From Xenophilus azovorans DSM 13620 (GTDB lineage: Bacteria; Pseudomonadota; Gammaproteobacteria; Burkholderiales; Burkholderiaceae_C), in contig NZ_KN050767.1 of the NCBI RefSeq assembly GCF_000745855.1, positions 32,537 to 96,536 on the forward strand: DNA of 64,000 nucleotides, in the 5' to 3' direction. The notes under the pieces were generated by a model. It saw nothing but the letters and a program-made list of their open reading frames with translations. It had not been told where the DNA came from and did not search any database. Below, piece by piece: positions 50,871 to 62,290 of this stretch. Made by a program: the position numbers and the translations under genes. How positions within the stretch are numbered: position 1 is the first letter of the stretch; each line of letters opens with the position of its first letter.

Positions 50871-50935
50871 AACCGTTCGGGCTGAGCCTGTCGAAGCCGG
50901 GTTGCGGCGCTTCGACAGGCTCAGCCCGAACGGTT
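50871..50935 (-). repeat. Dispersed palindrome family B, copy 2, doubling as a terminator
   Basis: Two perfectly complementary 27-base arms (left begins AACCGTTCGGGCTGAGCCTG, right ends CAGCCCGAACGGTT) surround an 11-base loop. On the minus strand the hairpin is followed by TTTTTATGG, a proper T-run, so it should terminate transcription of the leftward desaturase gene ending at 50966. It sits between convergent genes. It is the short form of the element seen at 34305 and 63703. Confidence 0.88.
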
Positions 50936-50965
50936 GGATTGGATGTGGGTGAGCGCCCTTGCGCC

Positions 50966-52072
50966 TCAGAGCGCGGCCGCCGGCACCGGCGCCGGCTCGC
51001 TGGTCGCGCGGCCCTTGAAGTCGGTCCAGCAGCGCTGCGTGAAGTCGTACAGCTTGCAGCGGCGCGCGGTGTCGAAGTACCAGCGCCACGAGAAGCGCTG
51101 CACCACGATGCGCCCGGGCAGCAGTTCCTCGATACGGGCCTGCGCGGCCTTGAGCTTGTACAGCGGGATGCTCATGTCCACGTGGTGCGCCGTGTGCTCC
51201 ATGATGTGGTGCATCAGCGAGCCGATGCGCCACGGGAAGGTCAGGTGCACGGTGGTGGAGACGAAGGGCTGCGCGCGCTGCCAGGCCGCGCGGTCGTCGT
51301 GCCACGAGACCTTGACGTGCGTGTGGTGCACGTACACCACGAAGCCGATCATCGCGAACCAGAACAGCACCGGCAGCACGAAGGCGAAGCCCAGCATCGG
51401 CAGCAGCGCGCGGCCGGTGGCGAAGCTCACCGCCACCAGCGCCGCCAGCCACAGCGCGGCGAAGGACAGCACCAGCGCGCAGTCGCGCGAGAACACGGGC
51501 CGCTCGGCGTTGGCCGACTTGTCGCGCGCGATCATGCGGCGCCACCAGATCTCGACCATGTAGTACACGCCGGGCGCCCAGCCGCTGCGGTACAGGCGCT
51601 CCATGAAGCGGCGCGCCGGCGGCAGCGCCTCGTACTCGGTCTGCGTCAGGGGCGCCCAGACGAAGTCCACGCCCTTGAGGTTGGTGAAGCCGTGGTGAAC
51701 CGTGTTGTGGCCCATGTCCCACAGGCTGTAGGGCGTGAGCGAGGGCAGGAAGGCGATGCGGCCCAGCCACCTGTTCAGGCGCCGGTGCGGCGTCAGGCTC
51801 TGGTGGCAGGCGTCGTGGCCGATGATGAACAGGCGCCCGATGACGAAGCCGCAGGCCAGGCCGGCCGCGAGGCGCGCCCACCACGGCTGCAGCAGCACGG
51901 CGGCGGCCAGCAGCGCGAAGAAGAACACGTAGTCCAGCGCCAGCAGCGCGATCGGCTGCAGGGTGGTGCGCTGCACCAGCGGCAGCAGCCAGCCGCGGAT
52001 GATCTTGCGGTGCGGCAGCGGGGCTTCGGGGGGCAGGGGAAGCGGCCCCTCCGTGAGGGAGGATTCGGACAT
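50966..52072 (-). CDS. Membrane fatty acid desaturase
   Basis: A 368-residue integral membrane diiron enzyme. The three histidine boxes are HDACH (residues about 86-90), HNTVHHG (about 122-127) and EHTAHHVD (about 292-299). Hydrophobic stretches flank boxes one and two in the usual two-hairpin topology, with boxes facing the cytoplasm. It inserts a double bond into acyl chains, in the DesA/omega-type family; positional specificity cannot be told. ATG 52072 was taken; there is a 204-base gap to the metH gene on the other side. It is ended by the hairpin at 50871-50935. Confidence 0.9.
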   Translation of the reverse strand: MSESSLTEGPLPLPPEAPLPHRKIIRGWLLPLVQRTTLQPIALLALDYVFFFALLAAAVLLQPWWARLAAGLACGFVIGRLFIIGHDACHQSLTPHRRLNRWLGRIAFLPSLTPYSLWDMGHNTVHHGFTNLKGVDFVWAPLTQTEYEALPPARRFMERLYRSGWAPGVYYMVEIWWRRMIARDKSANAERPVFSRDCALVLSFAALWLAALVAVSFATGRALLPMLGFAFVLPVLFWFAMIGFVVYVHHTHVKVSWHDDRAAWQRAQPFVSTTVHLTFPWRIGSLMHHIMEHTAHHVDMSIPLYKLKAAQARIEELLPGRIVVQRFSWRWYFDTARRCKLYDFTQRCWTDFKGRATSEPAPVPAAAL

Positions 52073-52276
52073 GGCAACCAGGGCGGCGCGCACGGGGCGC
52101 ACACGAACGATGAAAAAGTAAGGGAAGCGGGGTGGCCGGCGGTGTGCCGACACTAACCGATGCCGCCCGACGGCTTCATGACACCCGTCAAGCGCCGGCC
52201 GGACAGCCCGCCACACGGCAGGGCCGCCGGGATGCCGTGCCGGCCCGCGCAAGGGGCGATTCCTACAATCGCCGCC

Positions 52277-53323
52277 ATGAGCCTGCCCGCCTACACCCGC
52301 GCCCGTGAGCTGCCCGGTATTCTCGCCGAACGCATCGCCATCCTGGACGGCGCCATGGGCACCATGATCCAGCGGCTGCGTCTTTCCGAGGAACAATACC
52401 GCGGCGAACGCTTCCGGGATGCCCCCAAGGATGTGAAGGGCAACAACGAACTGCTCTCGCTGACGCGCCCCGACGTCATCCGCGACATCCACGAAGGCTA
52501 CCTGGCCGCCGGGGCGGACCTGGTCGAGACCAACACTTTCGGCGCCACCACCATCGCGCAGGAAGACTACGAAATGGCGCACCTGGCGCGCGAGATGAAC
52601 CTCGCCTCGGCCCGCCTGGCGCGCGAGGCCTGCGACAAGTTCTCCACGCCCGACAGGCCGCGCTTCGTCGCCGGCGCCCTCGGCCCCACGCCCAAGACGG
52701 CCAGCATCAGCCCCGACGTGAACGACCCCGGCGCCCGCAACGTCGACTTCGAGCAGCTGCGCGCCGCCTACCACCAGCAGACCGCCGCGCTGATCGAGGG
52801 CGGCGCCGACGTGCTGCTGGTCGAGACCATCTTCGACACCCTCAACGCCAAGGCCGCCCTGTTCGCCATCGACGAGGTGTTCGAGGCCACCGGCGAGTGC
52901 CTGCCCATCATCATCAGCGGAACGGTGACCGACGCCTCCGGCCGCATCCTCTCGGGCCAGACCGTCACCGCCTTCTGGCACAGCGTGCGCCACGCACGGC
53001 CGCTGGCCATCGGCCTGAACTGCGCGCTGGGCGCGGCCCTGATGCGGCCCTACATCCAGGAGCTGAACCGCGCGGCGCCCGAGACCTTCGTGAGCTGCTA
53101 CCCCAACGCCGGCCTGCCCAACCCGATGAGCGACACCGGCTTCGACGAGACGCCGGACGTCACGGCGCGGCTGCTGCACGAGTTCGCAGCCGAGGGGCTG
53201 GTCAACATCGTCGGCGGCTGCTGCGGCACCACGCCCGACCACATCGCCGCCATCGGCGCGGCAGTGGCGCCGATGCGGGCGCGGGCGGTGGCGGCCGGGC
53301 CCTTCTACCGCGAGGCTGCCTGA
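52277..53323 (+). CDS. metH1: Methionine synthase, homocysteine-binding subunit (N-terminal half of MetH)
   Basis: A 348-residue homocysteine S-methyltransferase domain, corresponding to the first third of E. coli MetH. It begins [21 protein letters not shown] and ends with the zinc site: Cys249 in IGLNCALG and Cys315-Cys316 in [10 protein letters not shown]. It binds and activates homocysteine for methylation by the cobalamin half encoded 3.2 kb away at 56566. A TACAAT just upstream (52264-52269) looks like a -10 box. I see no riboswitch before this gene. In related bacteria the two halves are usually next to each other, so the separation here is unusual. Confidence 0.95.
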   Translation: MSLPAYTRARELPGILAERIAILDGAMGTMIQRLRLSEEQYRGERFRDAPKDVKGNNELLSLTRPDVIRDIHEGYLAAGADLVETNTFGATTIAQEDYEMAHLAREMNLASARLAREACDKFSTPDRPRFVAGALGPTPKTASISPDVNDPGARNVDFEQLRAAYHQQTAALIEGGADVLLVETIFDTLNAKAALFAIDEVFEATGECLPIIISGTVTDASGRILSGQTVTAFWHSVRHARPLAIGLNCALGAALMRPYIQELNRAAPETFVSCYPNAGLPNPMSDTGFDETPDVTARLLHEFAAEGLVNIVGGCCGTTPDHIAAIGAAVAPMRARAVAAGPFYREAA

Positions 53324-53430
53324 ACCGCGCAGGGCCGCCGCGCCCTCCCCTCCAGGTGGCGCCCACCGATTGACAACGCGCCGCGGGGCTCTACCGTGGA
53401 TCAGGTTCATCCGCACACAAGGAGGCCGCG

Positions 53431-54261
53431 ATGCCCGAATCGAAACCGCCCCCCCGTTCCCTGCGCTGGCTGGCGGCCGGCGCCCTGGCGCTGACGCTGG
53501 CCCTGCCGATGGCCGCCTCGGCGCAGGAGGCCTACACGCGCGGCGTGCTGAACCTGCGCGCCGGGCCGGGCACCGACTACCCGGTGGTCGTCCAGCTGGC
53601 CGCCGGCCAGCCGCTGAACGTCATCGGCTGCACCACCGGCTATGCCTGGTGCGACGTGGTGCTGCCCGACGGCCTGCGCGGATGGGTGGTGGCCAGCCGG
53701 CTCGACTACGCCTGGGGCAGCGACGTGGTGCCGCTGGTGAGCTACGGGGCGATGATCGGCGTTCCGATCATCGGCTTCACCCTCGGCAGCTACTGGAGCG
53801 ACCACTACCGCAACCGGCCCTGGTTCCGCGAGCCGCGCTGGTGGGGGCACCGCCCGCCCCCGCCGCCGATGCCGGGATGGCGCCCCGCCCCGCCGCCGCC
53901 CATCGGCTGGCACCCCCGCCCGCCCCGCCCGGGCTGGCACCCGCCAGGCGGGCCGCCGCCCCGGCCCGGCTGGCAGGGCCCCGACCGGCCGCGCCCCGGC
54001 TGGCGGCCGCCCGATCGGCCGCACCGGCCCGGCGTGGCGCCGCCGGCGGCGCGCCCGCCCGGCTGGGAAAGCCGCCCGGGCCGGCCCGGCCGCCCCGAGG
54101 GTCCGGGAAGCCGCCCCGGGCCCGGCCCGCGCCCGCCGCAGTGGAACGGCCCACCCCCGGGCGCCGGCCGGCCGATGCCGCCGCCCCGGCCGATGCCCGC
54201 CCCACGCGGTTCGGCGACGCCCTCGGCCGGCCAGAACACGCCCCTGGGTGACCGGCCCTGA
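53431..54261 (+). CDS. Exported SH3b-domain protein with a proline-rich tail
   Basis: A 276-residue protein. A signal peptide (ending AASAQE) is followed by an SH3b domain, residues about 33-92 (YTRGVLNLRAGPGTDYPVVVQLAAGQPLNVIGCTTGYAWCDVVLPDGLRGWV in parts), which has the same GC...WCDVV cysteine spacing as the protein at 50282. A short hydrophobic stretch (LVSYGAMIGVPIIGFTLGSYW) comes next, then about 150 residues of proline-, arginine- and tryptophan-rich sequence with loose repeats of the type PRPGW and GWxP. The tail is probably disordered and could bind the cell wall. It lies between the two metH halves without an obvious link to them. Confidence 0.8.
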   Translation: MPESKPPPRSLRWLAAGALALTLALPMAASAQEAYTRGVLNLRAGPGTDYPVVVQLAAGQPLNVIGCTTGYAWCDVVLPDGLRGWVVASRLDYAWGSDVVPLVSYGAMIGVPIIGFTLGSYWSDHYRNRPWFREPRWWGHRPPPPPMPGWRPAPPPPIGWHPRPPRPGWHPPGGPPPRPGWQGPDRPRPGWRPPDRPHRPGVAPPAARPPGWESRPGRPGRPEGPGSRPGPGPRPPQWNGPPPGAGRPMPPPRPMPAPRGSATPSAGQNTPLGDRP

Positions 54262-54282
54262 GGCGGCGCCGGGACGCGGCGC

Positions 54283-55179
54283 TCAGCCGTTGGCCTCGCG
54301 CATCAGCGCCAGGAAGCGGGCGGCGCCCAGGCCCATCGGCCGCTCCTTGGACCAGACCACGTCCACCCACAGCGTGAGCGCGTTGGTCAGGCCGGCCAGC
54401 GGCAGCTCGCGCAGCGTGCCCGCGGCCAGCTGGGGGCGCACCACACTGCGCGGCAGCCAGCCCCAGCCCAGGCCGGCCTCGAGCAGGCTGCAGGCGGCCT
54501 CGGGGCTGTCGGTGAGCCAGCGCTGCCGCGCGAACAGCAGGCGCGGGTCGGCCACGCCGGCGTCGCGCCCGGCCACCACGATCTGCCGCGTGCGCCCCAG
54601 GTGCGCCTCGCCCAGGCCGCCGCCCTGCCCGCCGGCCTCCTGCAGCAGCGGATGGCCCGGCGCCACCACGGCCACCAGCGTCTCGCTGCCGACCTCCTGA
54701 AAGCCCTCCCGGCCGTCCTGGCCGGGCCGCTCGAAGACCAGCGCGAGCTGGGCGCGGCCGCTGTGCAGCAGCGCCAGCGCGTCGGCCTGCGGCGCGGCCA
54801 GCACCTCCACGTCCAGCAGCGGGAAATCCCGCACCAGCCGGGCGACGGCGCCGGTCCAGGCGGCGCCCAGCAGTTCGGGGGCGATGGCCAGCGTCAGCCG
54901 GCTCTCCAGGCCCCGGGTGAGCGAGAGGGCCTGCGCCTCCAGTTGCGCCAACTGGCCGGCCAGCAGGCGCGCCTGCGGCTCCAGCGCGCGCGCCGCCGCG
55001 GTGGGCTGCGGCTCGCGGCCCGAGCGGTCGAACAGCGGCAGGTCCAGTTCCGCCTCCAGGTGCGCGATCGCCATGCTCACGGCCGAGGGCACCCGGCCCA
55101 GGGCGCGCGCCGCGGCCGAGAAGGAGCCGCTGTCGAGCACCGCCAGGAAGACCGCCACGTTCTCGCTGGTGAAGGCCAT
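54283..55179 (-). CDS. LysR-family transcriptional regulator
   Basis: A 298-residue regulator starting at ATG 55179 (MAFTSENVAVFLAVLDSGSFSAAARALGRVPSAVSMAIAHLEAEL in parts is the winged helix-turn-helix). The ligand-binding half follows from about residue 90. The frame extends upstream to 55227, but homology begins at MAFTSENV. It is divergent from the PACE efflux gene across 65 bases with AT-rich DNA, so it most likely controls that gene. LysR/PACE divergent pairs are common for AceI-like transporters. Confidence 0.92.
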   Translation of the reverse strand: MAFTSENVAVFLAVLDSGSFSAAARALGRVPSAVSMAIAHLEAELDLPLFDRSGREPQPTAAARALEPQARLLAGQLAQLEAQALSLTRGLESRLTLAIAPELLGAAWTGAVARLVRDFPLLDVEVLAAPQADALALLHSGRAQLALVFERPGQDGREGFQEVGSETLVAVVAPGHPLLQEAGGQGGGLGEAHLGRTRQIVVAGRDAGVADPRLLFARQRWLTDSPEAACSLLEAGLGWGWLPRSVVRPQLAAGTLRELPLAGLTNALTLWVDVVWSKERPMGLGAARFLALMREANG

Positions 55180-55244
55180 TTCTATCAATTTATCTGAAAG
55201 AAGATGACTTTTTATATCAGCATTCAAGACATAAAGTGCCGTCC

Positions 55245-55721
55245 ATGCAAGGCATTCAGCGAAAGATCGTCTACGTCACCCTCTACGAGGGCATCGCCAT
55301 CGTGTGCGCCAGCGCCGGGTTGGCGCTCACTTCCGACAGCGGCCTCATGAAGGCGGGCGTCGCCTCCGCCATGGCCTCGGCCATCGCGCTGGTGTGGAAC
55401 CTCGTGTTCAACACCGCCTTCGAGTGGTGGGAAGCGCGCCAGGCGGTGCGCGGGCGCAGCCTGCGCCGGCGCGTGGCGCATGCGCTGGGCTTCGAGGGCG
55501 GGCTGGGGCTGATCCTGATCCCGGTCTTCGCCTGGTGGCTGGACGTGAGCCTGCTGCAGGCACTGGTGATGGAGGCGGGGCTGATGCTGTTCTTCCTGGT
55601 CTACACCTTCGCCTTCAACTGGGCCTTCGACGGCATCTTCGGCCTGCCGGCGGCAGCGCAGGCGGCGCAGCCTCAGCGCGGATCGAAGGACACGCGGTAC
55701 CCCCAGCCCGAGGCGGGCTGA
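55245..55721 (+). CDS. PACE-family multidrug efflux transporter (AceI-like)
   Basis: A 158-residue inner-membrane protein made of two BTP domains, each with two membrane spans. The first repeat carries RKIVYVTLYEGIAIVCAS and MASAIALVWNLVFNTAFEWWEAR, the second RVAHALGFEGGLGLILIPV and MLFFLVYTFAFNWAFDGIF. The E in ...YEG and the NxxFxxxE and FNWxFD pairs match proton-coupled chlorhexidine and diamine exporters of the AceI family. ATG 55245 fits; a GTG at 55236 is an alternative. Its last 49 bases overlap, tail to tail, the leftward gene at 55673. A divergent LysR gene is the probable regulator. Confidence 0.9.
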   Translation: MQGIQRKIVYVTLYEGIAIVCASAGLALTSDSGLMKAGVASAMASAIALVWNLVFNTAFEWWEARQAVRGRSLRRRVAHALGFEGGLGLILIPVFAWWLDVSLLQALVMEAGLMLFFLVYTFAFNWAFDGIFGLPAAAQAAQPQRGSKDTRYPQPEAG

Positions 55722-56341
55722 AAGCCGAAAAAGCCGGTGTAGACCTCGCAGCGCTCGTTGGCGGGGCCCCGCACGAGCTGGTGAAAGAGCTGGGTCGGCG
55801 TGTCCAGGCCATCCATGTCCGAGGTCGCGGCGTGCCGTCCCCCGGAATCGGCGCGGGTCAGCAGCCCCGCCGCCGCGAAGGCATAGCCCGCATGCGTGGC
55901 GCAGTTGAGGCCGACGATGCCGAACATGCCGGGATCGACCCGCATCGAGGACCAGGCGCGCTCGAACTGCCGGCACTCGCGTTCCGAGACCTCGATCGCG
56001 AGCAGGGTCGACACCGCGCCGGTCGCCGCGGCGGCGGCGCGGTCGACGTAGGGGCGCCGGTGGACCATCAGTTCGCGATAGCCCCAGACCGTGCCCGCCA
56101 GCGTGGCGCTGAGTGCGCGCACGCCCAGGGTGGCCGTTTCCGAACCGCGGCTGCCGGACACCGGGATGCCAGTTTCGGCAAAAAAGCCGATCGGCTCCCC
56201 CGAGGACAGCACGCAGTCGGCATGGCCTTCGCTGGGCGGCGCGGCGCCGGGCCGCGCCATGCCGCGCACCACCAGCCCGATCCGGTAGCGCTGCGGCGCG
56301 AACGAGCGTTCGGTCAGTAGATTCCAGCGGATGTCCGTCAT
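55673..56341 (-). CDS. Hypothetical protein, possible papain-like (NlpC/P60-related) fold
   Basis: A 222-residue protein I cannot place firmly. The start has AGGAG before ATG 56341. [23 protein letters not shown] resembles the His-bearing strand, and [19 protein letters not shown] the Cys-bearing helix, of circularly permuted NlpC/P60 and LRAT-type papain-like proteins (for example NCxxFA motifs). If so, His and Cys would form the catalytic pair. There is no signal peptide or membrane span. It overlaps the PACE gene tail to tail by 49 bases and is divergent from the riboswitch-metH unit. The function is unknown; the fold is an inference from two short motifs. Confidence 0.6.
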   Translation of the reverse strand: MTDIRWNLLTERSFAPQRYRIGLVVRGMARPGAAPPSEGHADCVLSSGEPIGFFAETGIPVSGSRGSETATLGVRALSATLAGTVWGYRELMVHRRPYVDRAAAAATGAVSTLLAIEVSERECRQFERAWSSMRVDPGMFGIVGLNCATHAGYAFAAAGLLTRADSGGRHAATSDMDGLDTPTQLFHQLVRGPANERCEVYTGFFGFQPASGWGYRVSFDPR

Positions 56342-56471
56342 GGGGGCTCCTTGTGGTGGCGGGCGCGGCGGCGTCCTGCCGCACGGGAGGAAGGACGAAC
56401 GGGCGGCGCCGCTTCTCAAGTGCCCTGGCCGCGCTGCGGGGTGAGGCGGACGGCATAAAATCCGCCCCTTC

Positions 56472-56541
56472 CCCAAGGAGCGTTGCAGCAGCCGCCGGCT
56501 GTCAGGCTTGGGGGCCTCTTCCGCGCAACGACGCTCGCCTG
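56472..56541 (+). promoter_or_regulatory. S-adenosylhomocysteine (SAH) riboswitch
   Basis: The leader reads CCCAAGGAGCGTTGC, then a GC-rich hairpin, TGTCAGGCTTGGGGG, and finally CGCGCAACGACGCTCGCC. This matches the SAH riboswitch layout: CCCAAG pairs with CTTGGG (P1), and GAGCG and TTGC pair with CGCTC and GCAA to form the long-range helix/pseudoknot. SAH riboswitches turn genes on when SAH accumulates and control ahcY or metH in betaproteobacteria. It ends about 25 bases before the metH2 start. A CATAAAAT at about 56454 could be the -10 box. Confidence 0.85.
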
Positions 56542-56565
56542 TCCATGCCATCCGCAGGTGAGCCC

Positions 56566-59310
<2,745 letters not shown>

Positions 59311-59394
59311 CGCCTGCAGCGGCGCGGCCCCACGCGCGCTGCGTTCCTTGTCCTACGTTCATCGCCCGGGGGCCGCATTCCTTTTGTGTCGTTG

Positions 59395-61152
59395 ATGAGT
59401 TTCGCCGCGCAGCACTATGCGGCCCTGGCCGTGTGCGCGTTCGCGGCCTGGGGCGCGGGCGCCTGCGCGCTCGCGCTGCTGCGCGTGGCGCCGCTGGACG
59501 ACCCTTGGCTGGAGGCCGCCCTGGCCGCCGCGCTGGGACTCGGCCTGTACGTGCTGGCCTTCCAGGGCCTGGGCCTGGCCGGCCTGCTGCGTCCGCCCGC
59601 GGTGGGCGCGCTGGTGGCGGCGGGCCTGCTCGGCGCCGCGCTGCGGGTGCCGGCGCTGCGCCGTGCGCTGCGCGGCCGGCCCCGGCCGCCGCTGACGGCG
59701 GCCGGCCGCGCCGCGCTGGCCGTGGCCTGGGGCGCCTTCGCCGTCTCGCTGGTGGAGCCGCTGTCGCCGCCGCATGCCTTCGACGAGATGATGTACCACC
59801 TGCCGTGGGCGCGCGAGGTGGCGGCGAGCGGGCGCATCGGCGTGTACGACTGGCTGCGCTACCCCTGGTTTCCGTACAACTACAACCTGCTCTACGCGGC
59901 CGCGATGCCGCTGATGGGCGACGTCTTCCCGCACCTGCTGCACGCGCTGGCCGGCTGGATCGCCGCGCTGCTGATCTACCGCCTGGCACTGCGCCACACC
60001 GACCGCGTCACCGCCTGCATGGCGGCCGTGATCCTGCTGGCGGTGGGCGAATACGCCAATGCGCTGATCGACATGGGCGTGGCGCTGTTCGTGCTGGCGG
60101 CCTGCGTGCTGCTGTGGGACTGGCGCGCGGACGCAGCGCGCGACCCGCGCCGGCTGATGCTGGCCGCCTTCCTGCTCGGCGTGGCGGCGGGCAGCAAGTA
60201 CCAGGCCCTCACCTTCCTGCCGCTGCTGGGGGTGTTCGTGCTCTGGCGCGAGCGCCGGCCCGGCGTGCTGCTGGCCGGCCTGGCCGTGTTCCTGCTGCCG
60301 TGCATCTACTGGTACGGCCGCAACTGGCTGCACACGGGCGACCCGTTCAACCCCATCGGCGCGCGGGTGTTCGGCTTCACCAACTGGAACGCGGCCGACT
60401 ACCGCCAGCAGGTGGACGACGTGCGCGTGCACGCCGCGCTGCCCAACGTGATGCTGTGGCCGGCCCTGCTGGTGCCCTGGTGCGTGTTCTGGAAGGCGCG
60501 CCCGGCCGTGCGCGCGGCCTTCGCCTTCGGCGCCTGGTCGGTGCTGGTGTGGGTCGCCACCTCGCGCTACCCGCGCTACATGATGGCCGCCTTCCCGATG
60601 CTGGCCTGGCTGGGTGCGATGGGCTGGCGGCAGCTGTACCTGTGGGCCGCCGCGGGCGTGCGGCGATGGATGCCCGCGCTGGCCCGGGCACCGGTGCCGC
60701 GCATCGCCGGCGGCGCGCTGCTGGCGCTGCTGGCAGTGGTCGGCGTGCAACGCATGGTGGTGCATGCGCGCATGGTCGCCGCCACGCCCGAGGCGCGCGA
60801 GGCCTTCCTGCGCGCCAACGTGCCCGGCTACGAGGTGCTTCGGTACGTGCACGCCCACGGCCAGGGCCGGCTGTACCAGGTCGGCCTGAACGACGCCATC
60901 TACTTCGCCGGCCAGCCGGCCTGGGGCGACGTGTTCGGGCCCTACCGGCTTTCCGACTACATCCTGCTGCCGCCCGAGGCGCTGGCGCGCAAGCTGGCGT
61001 CGCAGGGCTTCGGTACGATCGTCGTCAACACGGCCATCGCGCCCTACGTCGACACGCAGCCCGGCTTCGCCCGGTACTTCGCGCCCCTGTTCGTGCGCGG
61101 GGCGGTGAAGGCGTACCGCGTGCTTCCCACCCCTTCCGGCCCGACCCCATGA
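59395..61152 (+). CDS. GT39-like membrane glycosyltransferase (ArnT/PMT superfamily)
   Basis: A 585-residue polytopic membrane protein with about 11 spans. The first large loop has the acidic motif PHAFDEMMYHLPWAREVAASG, with the Asp-Glu pair typical of GT-C enzymes, and the sugar-side signature YPWFPYNYNLLYAAAMPLMGD. Later is GSKYQALTFLPLLGVF. Such enzymes move a sugar from a polyprenyl phosphate to lipids, lipid A or protein on the periplasmic side. A GTG at 59386 is an alternative start. It overlaps the GT2 gene (ATGA), whose product probably makes the lipid-linked donor. Confidence 0.8.
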   Translation: MSFAAQHYAALAVCAFAAWGAGACALALLRVAPLDDPWLEAALAAALGLGLYVLAFQGLGLAGLLRPPAVGALVAAGLLGAALRVPALRRALRGRPRPPLTAAGRAALAVAWGAFAVSLVEPLSPPHAFDEMMYHLPWAREVAASGRIGVYDWLRYPWFPYNYNLLYAAAMPLMGDVFPHLLHALAGWIAALLIYRLALRHTDRVTACMAAVILLAVGEYANALIDMGVALFVLAACVLLWDWRADAARDPRRLMLAAFLLGVAAGSKYQALTFLPLLGVFVLWRERRPGVLLAGLAVFLLPCIYWYGRNWLHTGDPFNPIGARVFGFTNWNAADYRQQVDDVRVHAALPNVMLWPALLVPWCVFWKARPAVRAAFAFGAWSVLVWVATSRYPRYMMAAFPMLAWLGAMGWRQLYLWAAAGVRRWMPALARAPVPRIAGGALLALLAVVGVQRMVVHARMVAATPEAREAFLRANVPGYEVLRYVHAHGQGRLYQVGLNDAIYFAGQPAWGDVFGPYRLSDYILLPPEALARKLASQGFGTIVVNTAIAPYVDTQPGFARYFAPLFVRGAVKAYRVLPTPSGPTP

Positions 61153-62117
61153 CCGCTGCTGCCCCCGACCTCGCGGCCCTGCGCATCGCCGCCGTCATCC
61201 CCTGCTACAACGAGGCGGCCGCCATCGGCCAGGTGATCGCCAGCTTCCGCGCGGCGCTGCCGCAGGTGCAGATCCACGTCTTCGACAACGCCTCCACCGA
61301 CGACACGGCCGCCGTGGCGCGCGCCGCCGGCGCCGAGGTGACGCACGTGGCCCTGCGCGGCAAGGGCAACGTGGTTCGCCGCATGTTCGCCGACGTGGAG
61401 GCCGACGTGTACGTGATGGTGGACGGCGACGCCACCTATGACCTGGCGCGCCTGGCCGAGATGATCGCGCTGCTGGTGGACGGCAACCTCGACATGGTGG
61501 TGGGCGCGCGCCAGGACGATCGCCAGGACGTCCAGACCTACCGCCCCGGCCACCGCCTGGGCAACCGCCTGCTCACCGGCACGGTGGCGGCGCTGTTCGG
61601 CGGCGGCTTCACCGACATGCTGTCGGGCCTGCGCGTGTTCTCGCGGCGCTACGTCAAGAGCTTCCCGGCGCTGGCGCAGGGCTTCGAGACCGAGACCGAA
61701 CTGACCGTGCACGCGCTGGAGCTGCGCATGCCCTGGACCGAGCTGCCGGTGCGCTACCTGTCGCGGCCGGAGGGCTCGGACAGCAAGCTCTCCACGTACC
61801 GCGACGGCTGGCGCATCCTGCTGATGATCACGCGGCTGTTCGTCAACGAGCGGCCGCTGTCCTTCTTCAGCACCATCGCCGCGCTGCTGGCGCTGGCGGC
61901 GCTGGCGCTGGCGGTGCCGCTGGTGCTCACCTGGCTGCACACGGGGCTGGTGCCGCGCCTGCCCACCGCGGTGCTGGCCACGGGGATGATGCTGGCCGGC
62001 ATGCTCTCGGCCGCCTGCGGCGCCGTGCTGCGCACCGTGACGCTGGGCCGGCGCGAGGTCAAGCGGCTGCGCTACCTGGCGATCCCCGGCGTGCGGTACG
62101 TGCTGGAGCGAGAATGA
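61149..62117 (+). CDS. Family 2 glycosyltransferase (polyprenyl-phosphate sugar synthase type)
   Basis: A 322-residue GT-A enzyme with two C-terminal membrane spans. Nucleotide-sugar binding is shown by IAAVIPCYNEAAAIGQVIASF and VFDNASTDDTAAVARAAGA; the metal-binding DxD is VMVDGDATYDL near residue 96. GGFTDMLSGLRVFSRRYVKSFP resembles the acceptor region of DPM1/GtrB-like enzymes. The spans are at about 240-262 and 275-297. It probably loads a sugar onto polyprenyl phosphate for use by the GT39-like protein encoded upstream and by the GtrA flippase candidate downstream. Repeat family A starts two bases after the stop. Confidence 0.92.
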   Translation: MTAAAPDLAALRIAAVIPCYNEAAAIGQVIASFRAALPQVQIHVFDNASTDDTAAVARAAGAEVTHVALRGKGNVVRRMFADVEADVYVMVDGDATYDLARLAEMIALLVDGNLDMVVGARQDDRQDVQTYRPGHRLGNRLLTGTVAALFGGGFTDMLSGLRVFSRRYVKSFPALAQGFETETELTVHALELRMPWTELPVRYLSRPEGSDSKLSTYRDGWRILLMITRLFVNERPLSFFSTIAALLALAALALAVPLVLTWLHTGLVPRLPTAVLATGMMLAGMLSAACGAVLRTVTLGRREVKRLRYLAIPGVRYVLERE

Positions 62118-62119
62118 GT

Positions 62120-62232
62120 CCACCCCCGTTTCTCCCGGACTTCGTTCCGGTCGAATCCCCCTCAAGGGGGCGCACCCGGCGGCCCGGCAAAGCCGGTTCC
62201 GCGGGTGCACTGGCATGGCCTGCTCCGCGGCC
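62120..62232 (+). repeat. Dispersed repeat family A, copy 3
   Basis: Begins two bases after the GT2 stop codon with CCACCCCCGTTT, then TCCCCCTCAAGGGGGCGCAC, CCGGCAAAGCCGGTTCCGCG and GGGTGCACTGGCATGGCCTG, ending CTCCGCGGCC. It matches copy 1 and, on the other strand, copy 2. It separates the GT2 and GtrA genes, which would otherwise be close neighbours. CCGGCAAAGCCGG and CCCCCTCAAGGGGG can fold into hairpins. Confidence 0.9.
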
Positions 62233-62290
62233 TTCGGTTCTGTTTCGTTGCATGCAATGCCGGTGATACGCAACTCCCTGGGCCATTGAG

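Noticed and set aside
52073..52276. Cobalamin or SAH riboswitch before metH1
   Set aside because: I looked for the B12-box and the SAH blocks and found neither; only a TACAAT promoter-like element is visible.
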